From Streptosporangium saharense (GTDB taxonomy: Bacteria > Actinomycetota > Actinomycetes > Streptosporangiales > Streptosporangiaceae), in contig NZ_JACHJP010000003.1 in NCBI RefSeq assembly GCF_014203715.1, forward strand, positions 124,001 through 188,000: DNA of 64,000 nt, in the 5' to 3' direction. The translations under genes were made by a program, and so were the position numbers. Position 1 is the stretch's first letter; each line of letters opens with the position of its first letter. The notes under the pieces are model-generated. The model was not told the DNA's origin and did not search any database. It was given only the letters and a program-made list of their open reading frames with translations. Below, piece after piece: positions 9,584-17,595 of the stretch.

Positions 9584-11233
9584 CTACACCGGAGGCTCGT
9601 CGGGAATGTCGGCGATGTCGTCGAGGGCGATGGAGAGCTCCTCGGGGTCGTCGCCGATCCGCTCGGCGATCTCGATCAGCACGTGCAGCACGTCGTGCCG
9701 GTCGTGCCCCAGGTCGAGCAGCCGCTGGGCGGCCTCCCAGAGCTGCGGGGGGTCACCCTCCCAGAGCCTGCCGGCGATCTCCTCGTGCCAGGCCAGATGC
9801 TCGTCGTAGTCGGGCCGGTCCAACTCGCCCGCGTGGTCGATGCCCAGCAGTATCCTGCGGTCCGCCTCGTCCGAGGGGTTGAGCAGGTCCAGCTTGATCT
9901 CGCCGTGGGTGCCCTGCAGGAACGGGAAGGCGAAGACCCTGCGGGCGAGCGCGGACAGGTCGCCGTCGGGCAGCAGTCGTTCGAGCAGGTCACGGTCGAG
10001 CCCGAAGGTGGTCGGGTCGCGGTATGCCTCGGCGAACCTGGCCGTCGCCTCCCAGATGCCGTCCAGCGTGGCGCGCAGCCCCCGGTCAGCCAGCCCGCTG
10101 CGCCGCGCCGCGAACCGCGCCCACGCCCCCAGCACGTACGGCACGGCCTCCTGCTCGGCCGGGGTGAGCAGCACCTTGCGCGGCAGCCAGTCGAGCAGGA
10201 ACGTCTGGCACTTGGTCGGGCTGACCCGCAGCGGCCTGCCGAAGTCCTGGTCACAGCCGTAGTCGATGATGTGGTCGGCGCACCGCGAGGCCGCCGACGG
10301 GTCGGACAGGTGCTCGGCGGCGTCGGAGGAGAGGAACTCCGCGGCCAGCATCGCCCTGCGGTCACGGCTGTAGGGGGCCTCGCTGTACAGCGGGGCGGGA
10401 CGCTTGCGCCCCGGCGGCAGCGCCTTGATCCTGGCGCGGGCGAAGGCGTGGTAGGCGCTGTAGCTGTCGCTGACCGGGACGTTCGTCCTGCGGTCGCCGT
10501 ACTCTGCGGTGGCCTTCATGGCCGACTCCAGCAATGCCCTGGCCTGCTGCGGCTCGATCTCCTCGAACCTGAGCATGGGGTTGGCCCCCGCCTCGGTCCT
10601 GGCCTGGTCGAGCAGCTTGTCCACGTGGGAGGAGACCCAGGCGTCGCGGGCGATGCCCCGCATGTTGTAGTCGACGACCATGACCAGCGCGTGGCGGTCC
10701 TCGTCGTTGTCGGCGCCCCGGTAGCCGAAGGTGCACACCACCGTGTCCTGGTCGCCGTAGGCGTCGCGGGAGACGTAGCAGCCGGTCGGCTTGACGACGC
10801 CGAGCCGCTCGGCCCAGCGGGGCTTGGCGACGCCGCGCTCGATGAGCGCGAGGGCGGCACCCTCCGCCTTGGCGGCCTGGCGCGCGGTGCCGAGGTAGGC
10901 GAGGGCGATCAAGAGGGTCAACGCGGCGGGGGAGCCCGCCTTGGCGGCGTAGTCGACAAGACCCTCGCCGAGGACCTGCTCGGCGTCCCCGCCCCGCAGC
11001 CGCCGCCCCCACCAGGCCCCGACCATGTCGGAGACCATGAGCTCGGCGTCCAGCGGACTGCGTACGGCCAGCAGCTCCCTGGAGGCGAGCAGCATCTCGG
11101 CGAACACCTCGTCCGGGGACTGGCTCTCTCTCGGGTGCCGCCGGTGCCGCCGGTTCAAGCCGCCCCCTCCGTCGGCGGCATGGGCCCGGTGCCGTGCCGA
11201 TCGGCTCGCTCGCCCTGCTCGCTCACGTCCCAA
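9584..11233 (-). CDS. DUF1841-containing protein of unknown function
   Basis: Cytoplasmic protein of up to 549 residues with no signal peptide or membrane helix. The C-terminal ~70 residues (DYDEHLAWHEEIAGRLW, then LWEAAQRLLDLGHDRHDVLH) match DUF1841, a short helical domain whose role is not known. The middle contains Cys/His-rich patches (CADHIIDYGCDQDFGRP, PTKCQTFLL) but no catalytic signature I recognise. The start is uncertain. TTG at 11233 is preceded by GAGAAGG and would encode an Arg-rich N-terminus built from a dispersed repeat. TTG at 11158 lies inside a stop/start overlap (TTGA) with a 23-codon GTG reading frame starting in that repeat at 11226, so the true protein may begin there. 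Confidence 0.6.
   Translation of the reverse strand: MGRERAGRASRSARHRAHAADGGGGLNRRHRRHPRESQSPDEVFAEMLLASRELLAVRSPLDAELMVSDMVGAWWGRRLRGGDAEQVLGEGLVDYAAKAGSPAALTLLIALAYLGTARQAAKAEGAALALIERGVAKPRWAERLGVVKPTGCYVSRDAYGDQDTVVCTFGYRGADNDEDRHALVMVVDYNMRGIARDAWVSSHVDKLLDQARTEAGANPMLRFEEIEPQQARALLESAMKATAEYGDRRTNVPVSDSYSAYHAFARARIKALPPGRKRPAPLYSEAPYSRDRRAMLAAEFLSSDAAEHLSDPSAASRCADHIIDYGCDQDFGRPLRVSPTKCQTFLLDWLPRKVLLTPAEQEAVPYVLGAWARFAARRSGLADRGLRATLDGIWEATARFAEAYRDPTTFGLDRDLLERLLPDGDLSALARRVFAFPFLQGTHGEIKLDLLNPSDEADRRILLGIDHAGELDRPDYDEHLAWHEEIAGRLWEGDPPQLWEAAQRLLDLGHDRHDVLHVLIEIAERIGDDPEELSIALDDIADIPDEPPV
11203..11226 (-). repeat. Start-proximal GTGAGSGAGC...GCGAGCGAGCC repeat, copy 1
   Basis: A 24-bp sequence beginning GTGAG, continuing SGAGC, and ending GCGAGCGAGCC sits exactly at the 5' end of the DUF1841 gene. 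A second copy, identical at 21 of 24 positions and equally placed at a gene start, lies at 44911-44934. Both are preceded by ACGT/CACGT. It reads in frame as Ser-Glu-rich codons in one register and Arg-Glu-Arg in another. Confidence 0.6.
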
Positions 11234-11289
11234 CCTTCTCGCGTTCCCGAGCCGAACGGCGCGTGGAAAACGGCCCGGTGATCTCGATG

Positions 11290-11529
11290 TTACCGGGGAC
11301 TCCGCGGTGGCGGCGCTGAGTTGACGAGGGCGAGCAGATGCTCCCGGGCGACGCGTTCGACGACCTCGGGTGTCGCCTCGATTCCGAGGTGCTCGGCACG
11401 GGCCCGCGCGTCGGCCACGCGGCGGGCGACGGTGCCCGGCGGGACGGTGGGGAACTCGGCGGCGAGGCCCGAGCTCACCCGGTCACGGAACGCGGGCGGG
11501 CCGTCGAGGCCTGTGGCGAGAGCGGGCAT
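11290..11529 (-). CDS. Small helical protein (three-helix-bundle dimerisation type)
   Basis: A 79-residue acidic-basic helical protein. The pattern FRDRVSSGLAAEFPTVPPGT, VARRVADARARAEHLG and TPEVVERVAREHLLALV predicts three amphipathic helices and resembles the small actinobacterial family annotated as three-helix-bundle dimerisation proteins; that assignment is from memory of the family and moderate in strength. The ATG at 11529 is chosen because GGAGGAAGGCGACGTC gives a strong ribosome site; the longer reading frame upstream is unlike the family. A promoter candidate lies at 11596-11623. Function unknown. Confidence 0.65.
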   Translation of the reverse strand: MPALATGLDGPPAFRDRVSSGLAAEFPTVPPGTVARRVADARARAEHLGIEATPEVVERVAREHLLALVNSAPPPRSPR

Positions 11530-11595
11530 GACGTCGCCTTCCTCCGGCTTCTCCGTGAGGTGATCCCCAGACGGACGACGGGGACGTGCGTTCCC

Positions 11596-11623
11596 ATTCC
11601 ACAACGTATCGCCGGGGTGTCAA
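11596..11623 (-). promoter_or_regulatory. Candidate promoter for the small helical protein
   Basis: On the minus strand TTGACA (11623-11618) is separated by 16 bp from TGGAAT (11601-11596), a consensus -35 and an acceptable -10, about 65 bp before the ATG at 11529. Confidence 0.45.
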
Positions 11624-12161
11624 CCCTCGTGAGGCCGTGTCGGCCGATGTTTGCGAGGAAGAGGTGCGAGGTGAGGCGTGTCTTGACTGGATTTGTCGAC
11701 AGGGGAGTAAACCACTGTCCCCGAAGGGGGAGCCAAATCGGGAATGAGTCAGTAGCCTGATCTTCCCTGGGACGCTCGTGGGAGACGAGGTGGGCAGTTG
11801 TCGGGACGGTCCGGCTTGATCCTGCTAGGGTCCTGGCCGCAAACGTTTGAACGCGCCGGAGGCGACCGCCCCGGTGTTTCGGGAGGGCGGTGGGAGCGAC
11901 ATCGGGCCCCGGCCGACGCGGCTCCTTCGGGGCGGGTGACCGCGCCGCGCGCGGAACGCTCCCGGGCCGTCTCGCCCGTGGCAGTCCAGGGGCAGGGCCC
12001 ACCGGACGCGCCGACCGCATCATGGGCGGGGCTTCCGTCCGCCCCCGCCCATCGCCGATGATGTACTGCAGGATCCGGTCCCCCGGAGCTGCGCTACGCC
12101 AATTCGCAAGTTTGGAGATGTGCCTCGTGGGAGACCCTGGCACGCGACGGAGGTGCCGACC
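11624..12161. other. Intergenic stretch without a supported gene
   Basis: About 540 bp between divergent genes. Open frames exist on both strands but are Arg/Pro-rich, lack ribosome sites and resemble no family. The stretch is less GC-rich than its neighbours around 11680-11760 and 12050-12120 and contains a 10-bp palindrome at 11840-11849. It probably holds the 5' leader and promoters of the PP2C gene; no convincing -35/-10 pair was found on the plus strand. Confidence 0.5.
11840..11849. promoter_or_regulatory. CAAACGTTTG palindrome, possible LacI-family operator core
   Basis: A perfect 10-bp dyad, CAAACGTTTG, of the AAnCGnTT type bound by many LacI/GalR regulators. It lies 313 bp upstream of the PAS-GAF-PP2C gene. 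No LacI-type regulator is encoded nearby, so the assignment is tentative. Confidence 0.3.
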
Positions 12162-14255
12162 ATGAGCGCCGAAACCTCCGTGCCCCGTCCCCGGAAGTCG
12201 GGTGTGGACATCTCGGACTCCGGCCTGCTGCAGGGCCTGCTTTCGCAGTCACCGTTCGCCTTCGCGTTCTTCGACCCCGAGGGCCGTTTCCACCGCGTGG
12301 ACGAGGTCTTCGCTGACGTGGTCGGCCTGCCCGCCGAGCGCCTGGTCGGCCGGACTCCCGGCGAGATGCTCTCCGCCGACCTGACCGCCCTGATCGAGGG
12401 ATCGGTCAGGGCCATCGCCGAGGGCGCCGAGGTCGAGGGGGACCAGCGCATCCGGGTCAGGACGGCCGACGGGGAGACCCACCACTGGTCGCTGACGTTC
12501 TCGCCGGTCCACGACGAGGAGGGGACGCTCAGGGCGGTCTGCCTGGTCGGGGTGGACATCACCGAGAGCCGCCAGGTCGAGGAGGACCTGAGGCGCAGCG
12601 AGGAGCGCTACCGCTCGCTCGTCGAGGCGCAGTCCCAGCTCGTGTGGATCACCGCCCCGACCGGGGCCGTGCTTGAGGACGCCCCGCAGTGGCGGGCCAT
12701 CACCGGCCAGGGGCTTGAGGAGTATCTCGCCCACGGCTGGCTGGACGCCGTGCACCCCGACGACCGTCAGTACACCGAGGAGGCCTGGCACGAGGCCCTC
12801 CGTGGCCGGACGATGTTCGAGTGGAGCTACCGGGCCCGCACCAGGGCCAGCGGCTACCGCCACTTCGAGGTGCGCGCCGTACCGATCATCAGGCATGGGC
12901 GGGTGGTCGAGTGGGTCGGCGCTAACACCGACGTGACCCCGCAGCGCGAGGCCGAGGAGATGCGCGGCAGGCTCACCGACCAGCTCGGGGCCGCCGCGCT
13001 GCGCACGGCCCGGCTGCAGGGCGCCACGGCCATACTCGCCGAGGCGCTGACCGTCGAGCAGGTCGTCCAGGTCATCATCGACGTCGGCCGTACGGCGCTG
13101 GCGGCCGACCGCTCGGCCGTGGCGCTGCTCGACGTCGAGCGGGCCGCCCTGAAACTGGTCAACAACGGCGGTATCCCTGACATCCCCGGCGCGCCCGGCG
13201 AGGAGATCCCGCTGACCCACTCCAGCGTGATGACCATGGCGGTCAACAGCCGCCGCCCGGTCTTCGCCGAGTCACCCGAGAGCCTGCGCGCCCAGCTCGT
13301 GGACGCCGGGGCCGATGACGACGCCATCGCGGGCTTCCTGGCCCACAGCGACGAGCGGGCGTGGGTCGGCCTGCCGCTGCTGGCCGCGGGACGCGCCCTC
13401 GGCGCGCTGCGTTTCTCCTTCACCAGGCCTCAGAAGATATCCCAGGAGGACGGGGTCTTCCTTGAGGCGCTCGCGGGGCAGTGCGCCCTGGCCGTGGAGC
13501 GGGCGACGCTGTTCGAGCGTGAGCACCGTACCGCCGAGACGCTGCAGCGCAGCCTGCTGCCCGACCGCCTGCCGGTGGTCCGGGGTCTGGTGCTGGCCCA
13601 GCGTTTCCGCTCGGGAAGCCGCCACGTGCAGGTCGGCGGCGACTGGTACGACGCGTTCGTGCTGCAGGACGGCAGGGTCGCCGCGGTGGTCGGCGACGTC
13701 ATGGGCAAGGGCGTCAAGGCGGCCGCGGGCATGGGCCGCATCCGCAACGCCATGCGGGCGCTCGCGCTGACCAACCCGCCGCCCGCGGCTGTCCTCACGG
13801 GCCTGGACAGGGTCTTCGAGGCGACCGAGGAGGAAGAGCAGGTCACCACCCTGGCCTACATGGTCGTCGAGCCGGGGACCGGCGAGGGCACGCTGGCGCT
13901 CGCCGGGCATCCACCGCCCCTGCTGGTCTCCCCGCAGGGCGTGCCCCTGCTGTGCGAGGGCGAGCCCAGCACGCCCCTGGGCTGGCCGACGAGCCGTCGC
14001 CAGTTCCGCTTCTGCGTGCCGCCGGGACACACCGCGGTCCTGTATTCGGACGGTCTCGTGGAGAACCGTAAACGCGGTCTGGACGCCGGCCTCGCCGATC
14101 TTTGCTCTGTTGTGACCGAAGCGCCGCCAGAAGTTGTTGGAAGTCCGCATATGTTGCTGGATTTCCTTGTTGACCGGATGCTGTCTGGGTATGAACAGGA
14201 TGATGACGTCACGGTGCTCGCGATTCATGTCCCCCTGGCCACGAAGAGTGACTGA
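12162..14255 (+). CDS. PAS-PAS-GAF-PP2C (SpoIIE/RsbU-type) serine phosphatase
   Basis: A multi-sensor protein phosphatase of 697 residues. Domain order: PAS at about 20-135 (FDPEGRFHRVDEVFADVVG), second PAS/PAC at about 150-265 (EERYRSLVEAQSQLVW), GAF at about 290-450 (AVALLDVERAALKLVNNGG), then a SpoIIE-type PP2C at 470-690. The PP2C metal-binding motifs are intact: [16 protein letters not shown] and, near the end, LYSDGLVE and DDDVTVLAI. The family dephosphorylates anti-anti-sigma factors in partner-switching control of alternative sigma factors. No antagonist or kinase gene is adjacent, so its partner is unknown. ATG 12162 follows GGAGGTGCCGACC; no membrane helix, hence cytoplasmic. Confidence 0.88.
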   Translation: MSAETSVPRPRKSGVDISDSGLLQGLLSQSPFAFAFFDPEGRFHRVDEVFADVVGLPAERLVGRTPGEMLSADLTALIEGSVRAIAEGAEVEGDQRIRVRTADGETHHWSLTFSPVHDEEGTLRAVCLVGVDITESRQVEEDLRRSEERYRSLVEAQSQLVWITAPTGAVLEDAPQWRAITGQGLEEYLAHGWLDAVHPDDRQYTEEAWHEALRGRTMFEWSYRARTRASGYRHFEVRAVPIIRHGRVVEWVGANTDVTPQREAEEMRGRLTDQLGAAALRTARLQGATAILAEALTVEQVVQVIIDVGRTALAADRSAVALLDVERAALKLVNNGGIPDIPGAPGEEIPLTHSSVMTMAVNSRRPVFAESPESLRAQLVDAGADDDAIAGFLAHSDERAWVGLPLLAAGRALGALRFSFTRPQKISQEDGVFLEALAGQCALAVERATLFEREHRTAETLQRSLLPDRLPVVRGLVLAQRFRSGSRHVQVGGDWYDAFVLQDGRVAAVVGDVMGKGVKAAAGMGRIRNAMRALALTNPPPAAVLTGLDRVFEATEEEEQVTTLAYMVVEPGTGEGTLALAGHPPPLLVSPQGVPLLCEGEPSTPLGWPTSRRQFRFCVPPGHTAVLYSDGLVENRKRGLDAGLADLCSVVTEAPPEVVGSPHMLLDFLVDRMLSGYEQDDDVTVLAIHVPLATKSD

Positions 14256-14497
14256 ATGAAACAGTCATAACGGTTGCTTTCGGGTATCGGTGCCTCGCTT
14301 CCGTACGCACTACTCTCTTGGTCGGCCTAGGGTGGAGGGCAACCGCCAGGAGGCGGCCGTATGGATCACGGTGTCGTGTCACAATGCTGGACAGGTGCGT
14401 CGCGGTTCGCGCGGCCTCGTTCATCAACAACTAGAGGTTCCGCCCCTAGTGGGGCACCTTGGTCCATTCTCGTCACGCTTTCCTTCGAGAGGTGTTC

Positions 14498-16135
14498 GTG
14501 TCGCCTGCAAGTTCGACTCGCTCGAAGCCATCCGAGCTGAACGAGCCCGTCATTCAGCAGCTGATGGAGCGGGGGCGCTCGCAGGGGTTCCTCGAGTCCG
14601 AGGATGTCCGCAAGGCCGTCGAGGAAGCGGACATTCCGATGGCGCAGGTCGCAGGGATTCTGCGCAGCCTCAGCAAAGAGGGCATCACCGTACGGCTGAC
14701 TGCTGAGGACTCCGCGGCTCCCAAGAAGTCCCGGACTTCGACCAAGCGTCGTACCCCCGCCGCTCCCGCCCCGGTCAAGAAGACGAAGACCGCCGCGGCG
14801 GCCAAGGAGCAGCCGGAGACCGTCACGGCGGTCGTCAGCGGCTCCGAGCCCGCTCCGGCGGCCAAGAAGCCCGCGCCCCCGGCGAGGAAGATCGCGCCGT
14901 CGGCGAAGAAGCCGGTTCCCACCCCGCCGAAGAAGTCCGCCCCGGAGGCGGCCGCTCCCGCCGCGCCCAAGGCCGAGCCGAAGCCCAAGGGCTCCGGTGA
15001 CGACGAAGAGGTCATCGACCTTGAGGACGTCGAGATCGAGGACTTCGACATCGACGTCGAGGTCGAAGCCGAGGTCGAGGTCGACGTTGAGGTCGAAGCC
15101 GAGGCTGAGACCGAGACGGAGGAGGAGCCGAAGGCCGAGACCGTCAGGCAGAACGAGGACGAGGTCCTCATCCTGTCCGATGACGACGATGACGCTCCTG
15201 TCCCGCAGGTCGCCGCGGCCGGTGCCACCGCCGACCCGGTCAAGGACTACCTCAAGCAGATCGGCAAGGTTCCCCTGCTCAACGCCGAGCAGGAGGTCGA
15301 GCTGGCCAAGCGCATCGAGGCGGGCCTGTTCGCCGAGGAGCAGCTGGGCACCGACGGCGAACGGCTGCCGGTCGACGTGCGCGCCGAGCTTGAGTGGATC
15401 GCCGAGGACGGCCGCCGCGCCAAGAACCACCTGCTTGAGGCCAACCTGCGTCTGGTGGTCTCGCTGGCCAAGCGCTACACCGGCAGGGGCATGCTCTTCC
15501 TGGACCTGATCCAGGAGGGCAATCTGGGCCTGATCCGCGCGGTGGAGAAGTTCGACTACACCAAGGGCTACAAGTTCTCCACCTACGCCACCTGGTGGAT
15601 CCGGCAGGCGATCACCCGTGCGATGGCCGACCAGGCGCGGACGATCCGCATCCCGGTCCACATGGTCGAGGTGATCAACAAGCTGGCCCGGGTGCAGCGG
15701 CAGATGCTCCAGGACCTGGGTCGCGAGCCCACGCCCGAGGAGCTGGCCCGCGAGCTGGACATGACCCCCGAGAAGGTCGTCGAGGTCCAGAAGTACGGCC
15801 GCGAGCCGATCTCCCTGCACACCCCGCTGGGTGAGGAGGGCGACAGCGAGTTCGGTGACCTCATCGAGGACTCCGAGGCCATCGTCCCGGCGGACGCCGT
15901 CAGCTTCACCCTCCTGCAGGAGCAGCTCCACTCCGTCCTGGACACGCTGTCCGAGCGTGAGGCGGGCGTGGTCTCGATGCGGTTCGGGCTGACTGACGGC
16001 CAGCCGAAGACGCTGGACGAGATCGGCAAGGTCTACGGGGTCACCCGCGAGCGCATCCGCCAGATCGAGTCCAAGACCATGTCCAAGCTGCGTCACCCGT
16101 CCAGGTCCCAGGTCCTGCGCGACTACCTGGACTGA
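14498..16135 (+). CDS. sigA: Principal RNA polymerase sigma factor (SigA/HrdB type)
   Basis: Directs RNA polymerase to housekeeping promoters. Of 545 residues, the first ~240 are a lineage-specific extension: a 1.1-like helix, an Ala/Pro/Lys-rich stretch (about 75-165) and a very acidic Glu/Asp/Val run (about 168-235). Conserved sigma-70 regions follow: region 1.2 starting [20 protein letters not shown] (about 246), region 2 with [20 protein letters not shown] and [13 protein letters not shown], region 3, and region 4.2 with [20 protein letters not shown] before the terminal DYLD. GTG 14498 is chosen for GAGAGGTGTTC and the family N-terminus. Flanked by DUF7455 and parE, as in Streptomyces hrdB loci. 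Essentiality is expected from family knowledge. Confidence 0.96.
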   Translation: MSPASSTRSKPSELNEPVIQQLMERGRSQGFLESEDVRKAVEEADIPMAQVAGILRSLSKEGITVRLTAEDSAAPKKSRTSTKRRTPAAPAPVKKTKTAAAAKEQPETVTAVVSGSEPAPAAKKPAPPARKIAPSAKKPVPTPPKKSAPEAAAPAAPKAEPKPKGSGDDEEVIDLEDVEIEDFDIDVEVEAEVEVDVEVEAEAETETEEEPKAETVRQNEDEVLILSDDDDDAPVPQVAAAGATADPVKDYLKQIGKVPLLNAEQEVELAKRIEAGLFAEEQLGTDGERLPVDVRAELEWIAEDGRRAKNHLLEANLRLVVSLAKRYTGRGMLFLDLIQEGNLGLIRAVEKFDYTKGYKFSTYATWWIRQAITRAMADQARTIRIPVHMVEVINKLARVQRQMLQDLGREPTPEELARELDMTPEKVVEVQKYGREPISLHTPLGEEGDSEFGDLIEDSEAIVPADAVSFTLLQEQLHSVLDTLSEREAGVVSMRFGLTDGQPKTLDEIGKVYGVTRERIRQIESKTMSKLRHPSRSQVLRDYLD

Positions 16136-16147
16136 TCTCTCACGGTG

Positions 16148-16177
16148 AGGGGGCCGCGCCATCCGGTGCGGCCCCCT
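16148..16177 (+). terminator. Terminator after the principal sigma gene
   Basis: Perfect 10-bp inverted repeat AGGGGGCCGC / GCGGCCCCCT with a 10-nt loop and a short TTGT tail, 13 bp after the sigma factor stop and before the convergent yaaA gene. Confidence 0.75.
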
Positions 16178-16192
16178 TGTCATGCGGAGGGA

Positions 16193-16933
16193 TCAGGCGG
16201 TGACGTCGAGGGTCCACGGCCTCTTGCCCGTGGGGGCGGGGCCGAGCGCCACGGTGTGGCCGAGTTCGTCCAGAATCTTGGCCAGTTCCTGAGGCGTCTG
16301 AGGGTCCGCGTCCCCCTCCAGGAGGGCTCGGGCGATCACCCCCCGGGTGGCCTTGGCCATGTGGCTGACGACCTTGCCGTCCTTGAGGACCCGCACCCCG
16401 ACCGCCCGCTGCCCTGGCTGCCAGGCCGCCGCGTAGGTGCTGGAGCGCAGGTCGACGACCAGGCCGGGTTCGGCGTCGAGGACCGGAGTGATCGCCTTGC
16501 GCCAGTAGGGCCCGAGGGCGCCGATCGGCGGTAGCCGTACGGCCATGGACAGGCGGTAGGGCGGGATCCGGTCGGTGGTGCGCAGCAGGCCCCACAGGCC
16601 GGAGAAGATCAACAGGCTGCTCTCGGCCCGTTTGGCGGCGCCGGGAGACAGCGAGGCCAGGTCGAGGTTGTCGTAGAGCACACCGGTGTACAGCTCTGCG
16701 GCCGTCAGTGTGGCGGCGGTCCGCAGCTGCCGGTTCTTGCCGAGCTCACCCACCTGCCCGGGAGACAGACCGAGCACGTCCTGTGCCCGCGTCTTTCCGG
16801 ACAGTGTGACGAGTGTGCCCAGGACCTTCCTCCTGGAGGAGGTCAGGGCGGGAAAGCTCAGCAGGGACAGGTCGAGGGCGGGGCCGTCGCCCAGCGCGGC
16901 CTTCCCCTCGGATGGCGGCAGCAGAATCAACAC
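16193..16933 (-). CDS. yaaA: YaaA-family peroxide stress protein
   Basis: Member of the YaaA (DUF328) family; the E. coli protein limits intracellular iron and damage during peroxide stress and binds DNA. The 246-residue protein opens with VLILLPPSEGK, the family's PPSEGK signature, and has 'IFSGLWGLLRTTDRIPPYRL' and 'YWRKAITPVL' segments typical of the family. GTG 16933 is chosen because it puts the signature at the N-terminus. There is no Shine-Dalgarno; instead TACGCT lies 8 nt upstream, which suggests a leaderless message. It converges with the sigma factor gene. Expression control by peroxide regulators is not visible. Confidence 0.82.
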   Translation of the reverse strand: MLILLPPSEGKAALGDGPALDLSLLSFPALTSSRRKVLGTLVTLSGKTRAQDVLGLSPGQVGELGKNRQLRTAATLTAAELYTGVLYDNLDLASLSPGAAKRAESSLLIFSGLWGLLRTTDRIPPYRLSMAVRLPPIGALGPYWRKAITPVLDAEPGLVVDLRSSTYAAAWQPGQRAVGVRVLKDGKVVSHMAKATRGVIARALLEGDADPQTPQELAKILDELGHTVALGPAPTGKRPWTLDVTA

Positions 16934-16977
16934 AGTCGCCGAGCGTAACGCGGCGGGACACGGCATGCCGGTGAAGG

Positions 16978-17019
16978 CCGCGTGCCCCGCCTCCGATGGC
17001 ATGGAGGCGGGGCACGCGG
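16978..17019 (-). terminator. Strong hairpin between DUF7455 gene and yaaA
   Basis: Perfect 17-bp inverted repeat (left arm 16978-16994, loop 16995-17002, right arm 17003-17019). It lies downstream of the DUF7455 gene and upstream of yaaA, both leftward, so it most likely terminates the former. Confidence 0.75.
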
Positions 17020-17124
17020 CGGTAATATCCGATGATGGTCAAGCCGGGCCGCGGGATGGGCCGTTCATGGGAACGGCGTCACCCCACGACGTCGGTCCGG
17101 TGGCGCCACCGGACCTGCCGGTCT

Positions 17125-17355
17125 CTATCGTTCGTCGTTGCTGGCGGTTGCCGGGGTGTCGCTGAGGCGCGCCGACTCGTCCTGGATGTCGGCTCCCTTG
17201 TCTCTCAGCACGGCTACGTGCTGTCGCCCGTGGTGGGCGCAGAACAGCAGCTCCCCACCTGCGGGCAGGGTCGCGCGGATGTAAGCCTGGGCGCCGCACC
17301 GGTCACAGCGGTCCGTGGCCGTCAGCTGCTTGGTGGGGGCGAGTGTTCCAGTCAC
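17125..17355 (-). CDS. DUF7455 small zinc-finger-like protein
   Basis: A 76-residue actinobacterial protein with a conserved core TATDRCDRCGAQAYIR, GELLFCAHHGRQH. The CxxC (residues 17 and 20) and downstream C-x-H-H pattern could bind one zinc ion. The family regularly lies between the principal sigma gene and parE in actinomycetes, as here; no function is established. GTG 17355 follows GAAAGGCGATAC. Confidence 0.85.
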   Translation of the reverse strand: MTGTLAPTKQLTATDRCDRCGAQAYIRATLPAGGELLFCAHHGRQHVAVLRDKGADIQDESARLSDTPATASNDER

Positions 17356-17595
17356 GTATCGCCTTTCAGGTCATCCCCTTGTGTGGAGGATCTGGCGTCA
17401 GTCACTTGAGACAACATCTAACCGGATGCGAGGCTTCCCAACCGGCCCCCGGCTACGCCGAGAGCGGAAAGTGCCCGAAAGTAACGGGCTTTTCACTCGT
17501 CGTAACGCCGTGGTGGTCGCGTGAGAAGGTTGTACCCGTCGTGGCGGGAAGAACGGTAAGCTGCGCACACGTGTTCGAGCAGAGTGGGAGTGGGT

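Noticed and set aside
11690..11790. Purine-rich, partly self-complementary stretch considered as a c-di-AMP (ydaO) or other riboswitch
   Set aside because: Short G-rich blocks recall such leaders, but the paired elements and conserved core sequences are missing and the distance to the next start is about 400 bp.
11475..12143. 222-codon minus-strand frame across the 11.5-12.1 kb gap
   Set aside because: Arg/Pro/Ser-rich, no ribosome site, overlaps the small helical gene and the promoter region; not a credible protein.
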